Position numbers and translations under genes: made by a program | Assembly (NCBI GenBank): GCA_905234685.1 | Contig: CAJOIR010000021.1 | Location: 1-57,538 of the forward strand | Length of the DNA stretch: 57,538 nt | Direction of reading: 5' to 3' | DNA from: Paludibacteraceae bacterium | GTDB taxonomy: Bacteria > Bacteroidota > Bacteroidia > Bacteroidales > Paludibacteraceae | Shown here: positions 23,320 to 33,300 of the stretch, in pieces | How positions within the stretch are numbered: the stretch's first letter is position 1 | Layout: each line of letters opens with the position of its first letter | Notes under the pieces: model-generated | Told to the model about the DNA's origin: nothing | Seen by the model: the letters and a program-made list of their open reading frames with translations, nothing else | The model's database searches: none

Positions 23320-25767
23320 CTAAAACTTAAAGGTATAACTGACACTCGGAATAATAGGGAACAACGTCACTTTATACATCTTGTCATCCTTATTATACAG
23401 CAAGAACGGGTTCATGTTATTATACACATTATATATACTGATATTCCATATCGACTGCATGTCAGGATGTTTGCGGAGGGCATAATGGAAAGTAGCGCCA
23501 AGGTCAAGACGGTGGTAGTCTGGCATCTTGTAGTTGTTACGTTCAGGTACATATACCACTGTTGTTAGTTCGTGTGTATCATAATACACCTGTGTGCCAA
23601 GTGTCGCACGGTTACCTGTTCCATACACAAAGGTTGCATTCAGGTCAACCAACTTGTTAACAGCCCACTGCACCGTAAGACTAAGGTCATGCTCACGGTC
23701 ATATTTGGCAGGGAAAGGCTTGCCGTAGTTAATCTGCTGCCCTTCACGGTTGAAGAGTCGCCATGAGCGGCTCCATGTGTAACCCACCCACCCTGTCACT
23801 CTGCCTATGGTGCGTTGAGCAAGGAACTCAATGCCATAACTCCAGCCTTCACCCATACATACTTTCTGCTCCCAGCCTGCGGTTGAGCCCATGAATGATG
23901 CACCGTCTTTATACTCTATCATGTTAAGCATCTTTTTATAGTAGCCTTCTAAAGACAACTCAACCTGCCCAAGCACATTATAACTCAAGCCTCCTGCCAC
24001 CTGCATGCTGCGCATAGGCACAATCTGTTTGGTGACAGGCACCCAGAGGTCTGTAGGCAGAGACACATTGCTGCTACTGAGCATGTGTATATACTGCGAC
24101 ATATAGGCATAACTGACTTTAATTGCTAAATCTTTGGTAGCCAATGCACGAATGCCTACACGCGGTTCAAACGAGGGGTACACCTTTCCATCTACAGCAT
24201 ACAGACTGCCACGGAGACCAATATTGAAACGCAGCCAACGGAGAGGAGTGTAATTGTCCTCAACATACACCGATGCCTCATGAGCGTGAATGGTGCCGTC
24301 GGTGAGTGTGGTATCAATATTAACAATATCAGAGAATTCGTCATCAATGATATTCTGATTGCCTTTCACACCAAAACGCAGCGAACTGACCTGAGGGCGG
24401 AAGATATGGTAAATGTAGTTTGCTCCCCAGTGTAACTCGTGTTTGGGAGACGGAATAAACGTAAAATTGGTCTGTAGCATCAGGTCGCCTACGTATGAGC
24501 GATACTCCATCTGCTCGTTCATGGTGGCAGATACCGACTCTTGTGTAGTAGTCAAAGCCATCTGCTGGTTCAGGTTGTATCTGTATCTCGTAAACGACAG
24601 TTGGGTATTGCTGAACATACGAGCACCAAAGCGGTGTTCCCAGTTGAGAGCAGTAAGCAGGTTACCCCAATGCCACCTTAGACGCATATTGGTTTCAGTA
24701 TTATTAGTGTCACCCTCACCATTGTCTTTCACGCGGATGTAGATGTCATCATCACCGGCATAAACAGAGAGCGAGAATTTGTCATCGTCAGTAAACCGAT
24801 GTGTCAGTTTGGCATTGAAGTCATAGAAGTAGTAACCGGGCAGCAGAGATGTCTGACCGGCAGACTCATTGCGTGAAACAACACCAATGATAGGTGCTGT
24901 GAACAGGTCAAAATATGTACGGCGGGCAGAGATGTTGAATGTCGTGGCATTGGTTTCAATCTTCTCACCACGTTTAATCTGCTCAACCTGTCTTTTTGTC
25001 CACGGCAAAGGACCTTCGGCATTTATCTTGGCAGAAATAAGTCCCACTGTCACATTACCGTGCCACCACGAACTATTGCCATCGTTCTGCCTGACATCAA
25101 CAACACTTGACAGTCTTGAGCCAAAGTGTGCAGGGAAATTACCCTTGAACAAAGTAACATTCTTTACTGCGTCAGCATTAAACACCGAGAACAACCCCAT
25201 CATGTGGTTAACGTTATATAGTGGCACTCCGTCAAGCATTATCAGATTCTCGTCAGGTCCTCCGCCACGCACATACAAACCGGCACTACCCTCAGAGCCG
25301 GACTGCACACCGGGTAGCAGTTGCAACGCCTTTATCACATCCACTTCACCAGCCAGAGCAGGTATGCCCTTGATTTGCTGTACGGGCACTTCTATGGCAG
25401 ACATCTGGACTGACTGCGGTGCACTTACCGACTGATGCCCTACCACCGTCACCTCCTGCAAACGTGTATTCTCACTCAAAGTACAGCTGACAAGAGTATC
25501 TCTCTGTAATTCAATGCATATATAATCTGAAGGTGCATAGCCCACATAACTGAACTGCAAGCACACCTTGCCTTCAGGCAGAGTGAGAGAATAGAAACCG
25601 CTGTTATTACTCACTGCGCCATAGCCGCTCACGGTGTCTATCACCGTTGCACCGATAAGGCGCTCGCCGGATGACATATCGCTAATATAGCCGTTCAAAG
25701 TGTGTCGCTGGGCATAAACCGACGACGACAGCAAAAGGGCTAATACTATGATATGTATCCTATGCAT
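23320..25767 (-). CDS. TonB-dependent outer-membrane receptor
   Basis: An 815-residue protein. A signal peptide ends near VYAQ. A carboxypeptidase-regulatory-like beta-sandwich (about 22-110) contains GERLIGATV and YVGYAPSDY. A plug (about 115-235) contains LLPGVQSGSEGSAGLYVRGG and LIMLDGVPLYN. A 22-strand barrel closes with SVSYTFKF. It imports an unknown ligand with energy from TonB. SusC has a larger size and a SusD partner; here the partner is a DUF4249 lipoprotein, so this is not a typical glycan SusCD system. It lies 17 bases downstream of the WlbA-like gene. Confidence 0.9.
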   Translation of the reverse strand: MHRIHIIVLALLLSSSVYAQRHTLNGYISDMSSGERLIGATVIDTVSGYGAVSNNSGFYSLTLPEGKVCLQFSYVGYAPSDYICIELQRDTLVSCTLSENTRLQEVTVVGHQSVSAPQSVQMSAIEVPVQQIKGIPALAGEVDVIKALQLLPGVQSGSEGSAGLYVRGGGPDENLIMLDGVPLYNVNHMMGLFSVFNADAVKNVTLFKGNFPAHFGSRLSSVVDVRQNDGNSSWWHGNVTVGLISAKINAEGPLPWTKRQVEQIKRGEKIETNATTFNISARRTYFDLFTAPIIGVVSRNESAGQTSLLPGYYFYDFNAKLTHRFTDDDKFSLSVYAGDDDIYIRVKDNGEGDTNNTETNMRLRWHWGNLLTALNWEHRFGARMFSNTQLSFTRYRYNLNQQMALTTTQESVSATMNEQMEYRSYVGDLMLQTNFTFIPSPKHELHWGANYIYHIFRPQVSSLRFGVKGNQNIIDDEFSDIVNIDTTLTDGTIHAHEASVYVEDNYTPLRWLRFNIGLRGSLYAVDGKVYPSFEPRVGIRALATKDLAIKVSYAYMSQYIHMLSSSNVSLPTDLWVPVTKQIVPMRSMQVAGGLSYNVLGQVELSLEGYYKKMLNMIEYKDGASFMGSTAGWEQKVCMGEGWSYGIEFLAQRTIGRVTGWVGYTWSRSWRLFNREGQQINYGKPFPAKYDREHDLSLTVQWAVNKLVDLNATFVYGTGNRATLGTQVYYDTHELTTVVYVPERNNYKMPDYHRLDLGATFHYALRKHPDMQSIWNISIYNVYNNMNPFLLYNKDDKMYKVTLFPIIPSVSYTFKF

Positions 25768-25784
25768 GGTTTGCAGTTATGCAT

Positions 25785-26762
25785 TCACTTCTTCTCGTCC
25801 CAGCCGAATGGGTGCGGAGCAAGAGGTAAGCGGGCAAGGGGATGATAGTCACCTTTTAGACCGATGGGTGTTGAGTTGCGTATTGTTGTCACCATCTCTA
25901 TGCAAGGGCGTGCCTCGGCGATGCGGAATCCCTCACCTGCGAGTATCTTCTGATAACTCAATGTATGCAATTCGGTAAAACCTTGTGAGAACTCAAACTC
26001 TTCACCATCGATACTAAGTGTACGATAGGTACGTTTCTCACCCTCTATGGCATTCTCGGGCAGGCAGTCAGCATTGATAGACAAGAAGTAGCGTACACGG
26101 GCTTTCTCCAGTTCTAGATATCCTGCCACACGGTCAAACGACATTACATGCACTATGTTTTTCTTAACAGCACCAAACACCCATTGAAGCATGTCATAGA
26201 AATGCACACCTATATTTGTTGCCACTCCACCGGACTTGTGCACATCGCCTTTCCACGAAGAGTAATACCACTTGCCGCGTGACGTAATATATGTCAAGTC
26301 AACGTCGTATATCTTGTCTGTGGGTCCGGCGTCAACCTTCTTCTTCAATGCCACTATCGAGTCATGTAGGCGCAATTGCAAGATGTTATATGCCTGATGT
26401 CCAGTTTCTTGTTCAAGTTCAAGCAGGTTGTCAATGTTATAAGGATTCAGCACCAACGGCTTCTCGCATATGACATTGCAACCAAGACGCAGACCATAAC
26501 GTATGAAGGCGTCATGAGTGTAGTTGGGTGTACATATGCTTACCCAGTGAAGAGGATTGTCTGTACGCATCTGCTTCGAGCAGAAACGGTCGAACTGTTC
26601 ATTCTCTGTATAAAACGAGCAGTCAGGAAAGAAACTGTCAAGTCTGCCTACAGAGTCGAACTTGTCGTATGCCACCATCAGGTTGTTACCTGTATCCTTT
26701 ATTGCTTTCAAGTGTCTTGGGGCAATATATCCGGCAGCTCCTATAAGTGCAAAGTTATACAT
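25785..26762 (-). CDS. WlbA/WbpB-like UDP-amino-sugar-uronate 3-dehydrogenase (Gfo/Idh/MocA family)
   Basis: A 325-residue NAD-dependent oxidoreductase. FALIGAAGYIAPRHLKAI (residues 4-21) is the Rossmann motif. VSICTPNYTH and CEKPLVL follow (Lys of EKP is the catalytic-type residue). YITSRGKWYYSSWKGDVHKS and VATNIGVHFYDML are highly typical of WlbA/WbpB, which oxidises C3 of UDP-N-acetylglucosaminuronate on the way to UDP-diacetamido-mannuronate. The other pathway enzymes (WbpA, WbpE, WbpD-like) are not in this window. It sits between cinA (12-base gap) and the TonB receptor. Confidence 0.82.
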   Translation of the reverse strand: MYNFALIGAAGYIAPRHLKAIKDTGNNLMVAYDKFDSVGRLDSFFPDCSFYTENEQFDRFCSKQMRTDNPLHWVSICTPNYTHDAFIRYGLRLGCNVICEKPLVLNPYNIDNLLELEQETGHQAYNILQLRLHDSIVALKKKVDAGPTDKIYDVDLTYITSRGKWYYSSWKGDVHKSGGVATNIGVHFYDMLQWVFGAVKKNIVHVMSFDRVAGYLELEKARVRYFLSINADCLPENAIEGEKRTYRTLSIDGEEFEFSQGFTELHTLSYQKILAGEGFRIAEARPCIEMVTTIRNSTPIGLKGDYHPLARLPLAPHPFGWDEKK

Positions 26763-26774
26763 ATTATATGTGAT

Positions 26775-28028
26775 TCAATGATTATATTCACTTGTCATTT
26801 TTTTGTGCAACATCACGAGTGCAGCGATTGTGGCTTGTGTGGTAATCTGCTCTCTGGAGCCGCGAAAGCACCTTTTTTCTGTCCAGACATCACCTTCGCA
26901 TGCCACCGCCAACCAAACAGTACCGACAGGCTTATCAGGTGACCCTCCTGATGGGCCGGCAACACCTGATGTTGCGATAGCCCATGATGTATTCATCAGG
27001 CGCCGCACTCCGCATACCATTGCTGTCACTGTCTCCTGACTGACAGCACCAACTGTATCAAGAGTCTTTCTGTTGACACCAAGCACATACTCTTTTATAC
27101 TATTGTCGTATGCAACAATAGTACCAAAGTAAAACTCAGAACTGCCTGCATGACGGTTTAACAATTCTGCAATCTTACCACCAGTGCAACTCTCAGCAGT
27201 GGAGACAGTCTCATGCCGTTGTTTGAGTGCTTCACCGACCAAAACTTCTATGGGTTTGTCTTCTGTGGCAATGACATACTCCTTAATCAGCGGCAACAAC
27301 TCAGCGATTTGTTTGTCAGCCTCTGCTGCCAGCTCCGATGCAACAGAACGTTTCTCTGCTGTGAGTCGCAGGCGTATCATGCGGTTGGAAGGCAGGTATG
27401 CAAGATGCATATACGAAGGCAGGTTGCCCTCCCATTCTGCTATACGCAGTGCAAGCGAAGATTCAGGAATGTCATAGACAATAACAGTACGATGCACAAT
27501 CACGTTGTCACAGGCAAGTTCGCGCAACCGCGGCATTATCTGTTCTTCCATTGCCACTTGTGCTTCGTGAGGCACCCCGGGCATACAATATAGCCGCTTG
27601 CCATCATGCAAAAACTCCATCAACGGGGCTGAGCCTACTCGGTTTTCAAGCACATTGCAGGCTTCTGGAACAAGCCACTGCGTTGCAGTCAGCGAGTTAA
27701 GCACAGCGGGACGGTCTTTGTAAAGCGACATTACATGTTCCTTCACTTCAAGGTTTTCCACAAGACGTGTGTTGAAGTACTTGCAAAGGGTTGTTTTAGT
27801 GATGTCGTCTTTTGTAGGCCCCAGTCCTCCAGTCATAAGCACAAGGTTAACACGCGAGAATGCCTCATTAAGGGCGTTGCTGATATCATCTGCACTATCG
27901 TGAACAGCGGTAGTACGCCCAACCGATATGCCTGCCGTATTAAGATATCTAGCAAGCATACCTGAGTTTGTATCTATCACCTGCCCTATCAGCAGTTCGT
28001 CACCTATTACTATTATTTCACATTGCAT
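26775..28028 (-). CDS. cinA: CinA-family protein with nicotinamide-nucleotide amidase domain
   Basis: A 417-residue cytoplasmic protein. The N-terminal COG1058/MoaB-like domain (residues 1-170) has VIGDELLIGQVIDTNS and LMTGGLGPTKDDITK. The C-terminal PncC domain (about 255-410) has STAESCTGGKIAELL and ATSGVAGPSGGSPDKPVGTV. Family function: the PncC domain deamidates nicotinamide mononucleotide to recycle pyridine nucleotides; the N-terminal domain can hydrolyse ADP-ribose. It heads the run cinA-wlbA-like-TonB receptor-DUF4249, with gaps of 12, 17 and 3 bases. Its leader contains an 11-bp repeat array. Confidence 0.93.
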   Translation of the reverse strand: MQCEIIVIGDELLIGQVIDTNSGMLARYLNTAGISVGRTTAVHDSADDISNALNEAFSRVNLVLMTGGLGPTKDDITKTTLCKYFNTRLVENLEVKEHVMSLYKDRPAVLNSLTATQWLVPEACNVLENRVGSAPLMEFLHDGKRLYCMPGVPHEAQVAMEEQIMPRLRELACDNVIVHRTVIVYDIPESSLALRIAEWEGNLPSYMHLAYLPSNRMIRLRLTAEKRSVASELAAEADKQIAELLPLIKEYVIATEDKPIEVLVGEALKQRHETVSTAESCTGGKIAELLNRHAGSSEFYFGTIVAYDNSIKEYVLGVNRKTLDTVGAVSQETVTAMVCGVRRLMNTSWAIATSGVAGPSGGSPDKPVGTVWLAVACEGDVWTEKRCFRGSREQITTQATIAALVMLHKKMTSEYNH

Positions 28029-28054
28029 ATGCTATAATGTAATTACAACTATAT

Positions 28055-28098
28055 CTCATCCTAAGTTCATCTTAAGCTCATCCTAAGCTCACTGATAC
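28055..28098. repeat. Four tandem 11-bp units (CTCATCCTAAG type)
   Basis: Units start at 28055, 28066, 28077 and 28088. The first three differ by one or two bases; the last is a diverged CTCACTGATAC. The unit and its diverged end match the array at 47661-47715. It lies between the cinA start and the DUF3109 stop. Its last unit contributes CTGATAC, which can pair with GTATCAG at 28112-28118 across the DUF3109 stop. Confidence 0.93.
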
Positions 28099-28114
28099 AT
28101 CAACATATCAGGTA

Positions 28115-28696
28115 TCAGCCTTTTTGTTTCTTCCATTCTTCAGCCACCAGACATAACTCTCCGTACCACTCTTCTCCGAATCTGCGTATCAAAGGTTCTT
28201 TTAGAAACACATAAAGAGGCAGATGCAGCTTCTTTCCGCATTGTCTTGCAGCATGACAGATGTCCCAACGGTGATATTCCACTGCCGTGTATGTAGGGTG
28301 TTGGGTAAGGCGCACAGGGTATAGATGACATGAAAGCGGCTTTTTGAAGGGTATTTTGCCGGCATTGTAAGCCTTCTCTATTATACAATAACACCAGCCG
28401 TTATGGTCAGTGCGGGCAAACACGCAATCTTTGCCGTCAACTATCTGTGTCACCTTATCGCCTGTAGGGTCAAGATATGAAATACCGTTCTGCTCAACAA
28501 CTTCGCGTGCTTCTTTACGCATATCAGGCAGCAGCACTGGCAACATGTCACGAATAGTCTGCTCCTCCTCGTCTGTAATCGGAGCACCAGCATCACCTTC
28601 AATGCAACAACAGCCTTTGCAACTGTTTAAGTCGCAACAGAACTCTTTCTCAAGCACATCAAGCGAGACAAGCGTATTTCCGATATGAAATATCAT
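28115..28696 (-). CDS. DUF3109 family Cys-rich protein
   Basis: A 193-residue cytoplasmic protein of the DUF3109 family. Its N-terminal cluster FCCDLNSCKGCCCIEGDAGAP (residues about 18-38) is followed by further Cys (CVFAR, GWCYC, LSCHLYP and CHAARQCG). This Cys pattern suggests an iron-sulfur or zinc site, as in the related YkgJ-type clusters; function is not established. The ATG at 28696 is preferred over 28720, which would overlap mntP. It follows mntP by seven bases. Confidence 0.85.
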   Translation of the reverse strand: MIFHIGNTLVSLDVLEKEFCCDLNSCKGCCCIEGDAGAPITDEEEQTIRDMLPVLLPDMRKEAREVVEQNGISYLDPTGDKVTQIVDGKDCVFARTDHNGWCYCIIEKAYNAGKIPFKKPLSCHLYPVRLTQHPTYTAVEYHRWDICHAARQCGKKLHLPLYVFLKEPLIRRFGEEWYGELCLVAEEWKKQKG

Positions 28697-28703
28697 GACT
28701 GGT

Positions 28704-29273
28704 TTATATATAGTGCTCAATAAATATCTTCAAGCCTATACCAACGAGGATTATACCTCCAAGGAGTTCTACATTGAACTTTAGAAGCCTGCCAAAACGT
28801 TGTCCAAGACCATATCCGAGTATTGAGAACAGAGTACTTGTCAAGGCGATTACAGCCACTGCTGCCCAAAGACGCTCAGGTTGTGCTACAAACAGTACTC
28901 CTGTCGCCATGGCGTCAATGCTCGTAGCTATGGCAAGCAGGTGCATCTGGGCATGAGTAATTACATGACTGTCTTGCCTGAGTTCCGCTTCATGGTCTTT
29001 TGTTAGACTCTCGTATATCATCTTGCCGCCTATGAAACAAAGCAGTACTAAGGCTATCCAATGACTCCATTGTGTGATGAACCCGGTGAACCAACTGCCT
29101 ACATAGAAACTAATCAAGGGCATACACCCTTGATACAAACCGAAATAGAAAGCCATCAGTAATGCACGTCTCCATTCTGCCTGTTTGGCTGAGGCAAGAC
29201 CTTTGGTCACCGACACTGCAAAACAGTCCATTGCCAGACCTACAGCAAGCAATATGATTGACAACCAATCCAT
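28704..29273 (-). CDS. mntP: Manganese efflux pump MntP
   Basis: A 189-residue inner-membrane protein with six hydrophobic helices in two homologous halves. The two halves carry AMDCFAVSVTKG (residues 14-25) and ATSIDAMATGV (about 115-125), whose acidic residues are essential in MntP. It exports Mn2+. No yybP-ykoY-type Mn riboswitch is visible: the deformylase gene ends only five bases upstream, so expression follows the operon. Confidence 0.9.
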   Translation of the reverse strand: MDWLSIILLAVGLAMDCFAVSVTKGLASAKQAEWRRALLMAFYFGLYQGCMPLISFYVGSWFTGFITQWSHWIALVLLCFIGGKMIYESLTKDHEAELRQDSHVITHAQMHLLAIATSIDAMATGVLFVAQPERLWAAVAVIALTSTLFSILGYGLGQRFGRLLKFNVELLGGIILVGIGLKIFIEHYI

Positions 29274-29278
29274 CCTGC

Positions 29279-29830
29279 TTACTGGCGCTTGGTTTTATAG
29301 CGGGCAGTAGTCTTGCCTTTGGCAATGTTTGATAGTTTGCCTTTCACGAACTGGCGTCTGATAGGCGATATGCGGTCAGTAAACACATTACCCTGCAAGT
29401 GGTCGTATTCATGCTCAATGATGCGTGCACGGAAACCGGAATACTCTTCTTCATGTTCATTGAAGTCCTCATCAAGGTAACGTATGACTATCGTTTCCGG
29501 GCGCACCACATTCTCACTTATGCCGGGCAAAGACAGGCAACCCTCGCTGTACGTGGCAGTCTTGTCTGACTCTTCTATAATCTCCGGATTGATGAAAGCC
29601 TTCTTGAATGTGGCACAATCAGGATAATCCTCACCTAGTTCCGAGCCGTCAACCACAAACAAGCGTATGCTTCTGCCTATCTGCGGAGCGGCAAGACCGC
29701 AACCGTCGGCTGTAGTCAGTGTCTCGTACATGTCCTGAATCAGTTGTTTGAGGTCAGGATAGTCCTTATCTATATCTTCTGCCTCCTTGCGCAACACAGG
29801 CTGACCATATAAATAAATCGGTAAAACCAT
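29279..29830 (-). CDS. def: Peptide deformylase
   Basis: A 183-residue metalloenzyme that removes the formyl group from new N-terminal methionines. All three motifs are present: GCGLAAPQIG (43-52), EGCLSLP with metal ligand Cys98, and HEYDH (140-144) with the two His ligands and catalytic Glu. Length is normal. It lies 12 bases after ruvX and five before mntP. The last residues (KGKTTARYKTKRQ) are a basic tail. Confidence 0.95.
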   Translation of the reverse strand: MVLPIYLYGQPVLRKEAEDIDKDYPDLKQLIQDMYETLTTADGCGLAAPQIGRSIRLFVVDGSELGEDYPDCATFKKAFINPEIIEESDKTATYSEGCLSLPGISENVVRPETIVIRYLDEDFNEHEEEYSGFRARIIEHEYDHLQGNVFTDRISPIRRQFVKGKLSNIAKGKTTARYKTKRQ

Positions 29831-29842
29831 TATTTTTGCTGT

Positions 29843-30271
29843 TTAATTATTTACATTACTATTCAAGTATTCCAGGTAGTCTTCAAGAATTATGCATGCT
29901 GCTATCTTGTCAACCACTGCCTTGTCCTGACGCTGTTTCTTTCTCATGCCTCCGTCTATCATTGCCCTGTGTGCCAAGACCGATGTGAAGCGTTCGTCAA
30001 ACATAACCAGTCTACGCTCGGGGAAACGCTTCTGAAAGGCTTTCTGAAAAGCATGAATATACTGAAACGACTCACTCTCCTCACCTGACATCTGTGTCGG
30101 TTTACCCATCACCACTTCATCAACATCTTCACGACTGAAATAGTCAGCCAGCCAATCAGGCAGTGTATGTGTCGGAATGGTGGTTAGTGGTTGTGCAGTA
30201 ATACGCAAAGGGTCGGTCACTGCCAACCCTGTGCGCTTTCTGCCATAGTCTATTGCAAGTATTCTTCCCAA
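29843..30271 (-). CDS. ruvX: RuvX/YqgF-family Holliday-junction-resolvase-like nuclease
   Basis: A 142-residue RNase-H-fold protein. GRILAIDYGRKRTGLAVTD (residues 2-20) holds the first catalytic Asp, and RLVMFDERFTSVLA and KAVVDKIAACIILEDYLE complete the active site. YqgF proteins take part in 16S rRNA 5' maturation in E. coli and have been proposed as Holliday junction resolvases. It lies 47 bases after DUF2723 and 12 before def. Confidence 0.92.
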   Translation of the reverse strand: MGRILAIDYGRKRTGLAVTDPLRITAQPLTTIPTHTLPDWLADYFSREDVDEVVMGKPTQMSGEESESFQYIHAFQKAFQKRFPERRLVMFDERFTSVLAHRAMIDGGMRKKQRQDKAVVDKIAACIILEDYLEYLNSNVNN

Positions 30272-30291
30272 ATTTGAAGCTTATAATAAGA

Positions 30292-30319
30292 TGTCAACTG
30301 TCAACTATTAACTGTCAAC
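30292..30319. repeat. Four tandem 7-bp units (TGTCAAC, one TATTAAC)
   Basis: TGTCAAC, TGTCAAC, TATTAAC, TGTCAAC follow one another exactly, filling the gap between ruvX and the DUF2723 stop and touching the stop codon. The unit is of the same kind as the heptads at 42435-42518. Confidence 0.9.
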
Positions 30320-33300
30320 TACCTCACCACTCCTGCATACTGCTGATAGAGCGGATACCACTTGTCAAACAACTCAGTACGCTGCTGACGTTCAAGGTTC
30401 TGCAGAACATATCCAAGTACTGCCGCATGGTGACCCAGAGTCTTCGACATAGCCTTCTGCGACTGCTTGTCAAGAGTGGCACCCCACATCAAGTACTCCA
30501 TATCGTTTTCAGCCACCTTGTCCATTATCGAGTCAGCCTTCTCAGGTTGACCGCAGTAATAGTAGTCCATAGCCATTGTAGCGGATGTGTAGTCGTACGG
30601 AATATTATAACCTGGCAACATCTGCTCTGCATAGTCAAGTACTTCGACTGCTTGTTCTTTCTTTCCCTCACTGAGCAATGCGTCTGCAAGTTGGGCAAAC
30701 ATCATGCGGTGAGTGCGGCACATACGCATCAGGTTCTCATCAATATAAATGCCCGGGCGGTTGATGTTGCCGAAACTGAACTTATGCATCATGTTGTCGT
30801 ACATCTTCTCTGTGTTCACACGAGGCTGACCGTCACGCGATGCAACAGGTGTCACTTGATATGTAAGACCTGTCAATTCGAAATACTTGTCAAGACCCTG
30901 ATAATAGTCTGTACCCACAGTCACAGCGAAATATATAGGACGCTTCCAGTGGTTAGTGGAAAGCATCTCAAGCACCATCATCTCACTTCTTGTCAGGCGG
31001 CGGCCTACATTGATATCAAGTTGTTCTGCCACAGGAGCATTCTCCCATGCAGTACCGGTCAGGTCAGCCTGGTTAACAGGAATATACAGCTTATTGGTAG
31101 GTATATAGCTGTCACCGTCACGTTTGGTACGCGGATCGGTTGAGCGTACAAAGTCAAATGCCGACTTTACGTCAAGCTGAGTGCCAAGTTTGTTGTCAAT
31201 CCACACCACTTCGTTCTTACCCGGCATGAAGTCTTTCTGCTCCCACGATATAGGCAGAGCGTCAGAAGTGTAATAAGGGCGTTTCATTTGTGATATATAC
31301 CAGTCTGTCTGCAGATAACTGAGGTTACAAACTCTAAGGTCTGTTCCCTCGCCTTCGACCTCCTGATTGTACCAGAGCGGGAAAGTATCGTTGTCACCAT
31401 TGGAAAATATCACACCATTGGTCTCGCATGAGCGCAGATAGTTGGCACCAAAGTCACGGCAGGTGTAGCGTCCTGAGCGGTCGTGGTCATCCCAGTTCTG
31501 CTGTGCCATAAGTGCAGGCACACCCAGACAAACCAGTGTCATTACAACTGCGATTGCAGTCTTCAGTGCCTTGTTGTCAGTCTTTATGGCACTGTTGACA
31601 CCTTCTGTCAATGCCATCACGCCCAGACCAATCCAAATGCAAAACGCATAGAACGACCCGGCATAGGCATAGTCTCGTTCACGAGGCTGATATGGAGTCT
31701 GGTTCAAATAAACCACTATTGCCAGACCGGTGAGGAAGAACAGCAGGAACACCAGAGTGAAGTTCTGCAGCCCCTCTTTCTTCTTGCCCAACTGATAGCA
31801 TAGACCTATAATGCCAAGCAGCAGAGGTAGCAGGTAATATACGTTATGCCCCTTGTTGTCACGCAGTTCAGATGGCAGTGCATCCTGATCGCCGAGACGG
31901 GCATTGTCAAGTGCACTGATGCCGCTGAGCCAGTTGCCTTTGGTCATTTCGCCATAGCCCTGCAGGTCATTCTGTCTGCCTGCAAAGTTCCACATGAAAT
32001 AGCGCCAGTACATGAAATGACACTGGTATGCAAAGAAGAAACGCAGGTTCTCACCAAAAGTAGGACATACCTCCGTCTTCTGTTGACCGCAATACTCATA
32101 GCGAATCTTCTTACCTTTCACGTCACCCCACTGCTTGTATGCCTCCTTGTGACGACCGTCAGGCGAGTACATTCGTGGGAAGAGCATCATGAACTCCTTC
32201 TTCATCTTGTAGTTGGTCTTATAGCCTGTAATGACATATTTGTCCTTCTCATCACCGGAAGTCTTGGGTGCCGGTGCATATTGTGCATGACCTTTCTTCT
32301 CGATTGGCACACACATGTTACCCTTCACTTCCAAGTCAACAGGAGCACTGTATACTGCTCCATAGAGCAACGGACGGTCGCCGTACTGCTCACGGTTGAG
32401 GTAGTACTTGAGGGAGAACACGTTGTCGGGTGAGTTCTGGTCCATAGGCGTGTCGGCACTGCTGCGAATCACGATGGCAGCGTATGAGCTGTAGCCTATC
32501 AGTATGACTGTTATCATCCACGTAGCAGTGTTGAGCCAGCGTGCAGGCACTTTGTCTTTTAGTCCGAACAGCACACCTGCCAGTGCACCTGTCACCAGCA
32601 AACCTATTATCACGCTCTCGCCGAAGAATGGGATCCCTGTCAATACAACTGCCAATATGACAGAAATGTTCATGCGCAGACGGTTATTAGCCTGATATGT
32701 CTCATATATCGCCCATGCCAATGCCGCGGCAAGAAGAATTAGATATATGGCGAGACCTGTGTTGAATGGCATTCCTAACACATTTACGAACAGCAGTTCT
32801 GCCCAACATGCCACTTGGACTGAGCCGGGTATGATGCCGTAGAGCACCACTGCCAGAGCGCCAACCGACACAAGCAGCGCTATCAGCATGCCTTTCCACG
32901 AGAACTCGTACTTGTTGAAGTAATACACAAGCACTATTGCAGGGATAGTAAGCAAGTTCAGCAGGTGCACACCTATACTCAAGCCCATGAGGTAGGCTAT
33001 CAGTATAAGCCAGCGGTCGGAGCCTTCTTCGTCAGCCTTCTCGTCCCATTTGAGTATCAGCCAGAACACCACTGCTGTGAAGAACGATGACGAAGCATAC
33101 ACTTCGCCCTCAACTGCGGAGAACCAGAAGGTGTCGGAGAAGGTGTATGCCAGAGCACCCACCATGCCTGCACCAAGGATGGCTACACCTTGCCAGAGCG
33201 ACATATTCTGTTTGTCAGGCAGGAGTTTCTTTGCAAGGGCAGTTATAGTCCAAAAAAGAAACAATATAGTCAATGCCGACATGATGGCGCTGAGTCCGTT

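Noticed and set aside
26747..26760. TAACTTTG word at the 5' end of the WlbA-like gene as a promoter
   Set aside because: It is codons 2-4 of the gene itself, read on the coding strand, and there is no gene start just after it.
28092..28118. CTGATAC/GTATCAG hairpin across the DUF3109 stop as its terminator
   Set aside because: On the minus strand no T-run follows; the T-run is on the coding side, so it is not a convincing terminator for this gene.
30253..31143. 296-codon open frame on the plus strand opposite DUF2723
   Set aside because: It is antisense to a recognised 1071-residue protein, has odd Cys/His composition and no promoter.
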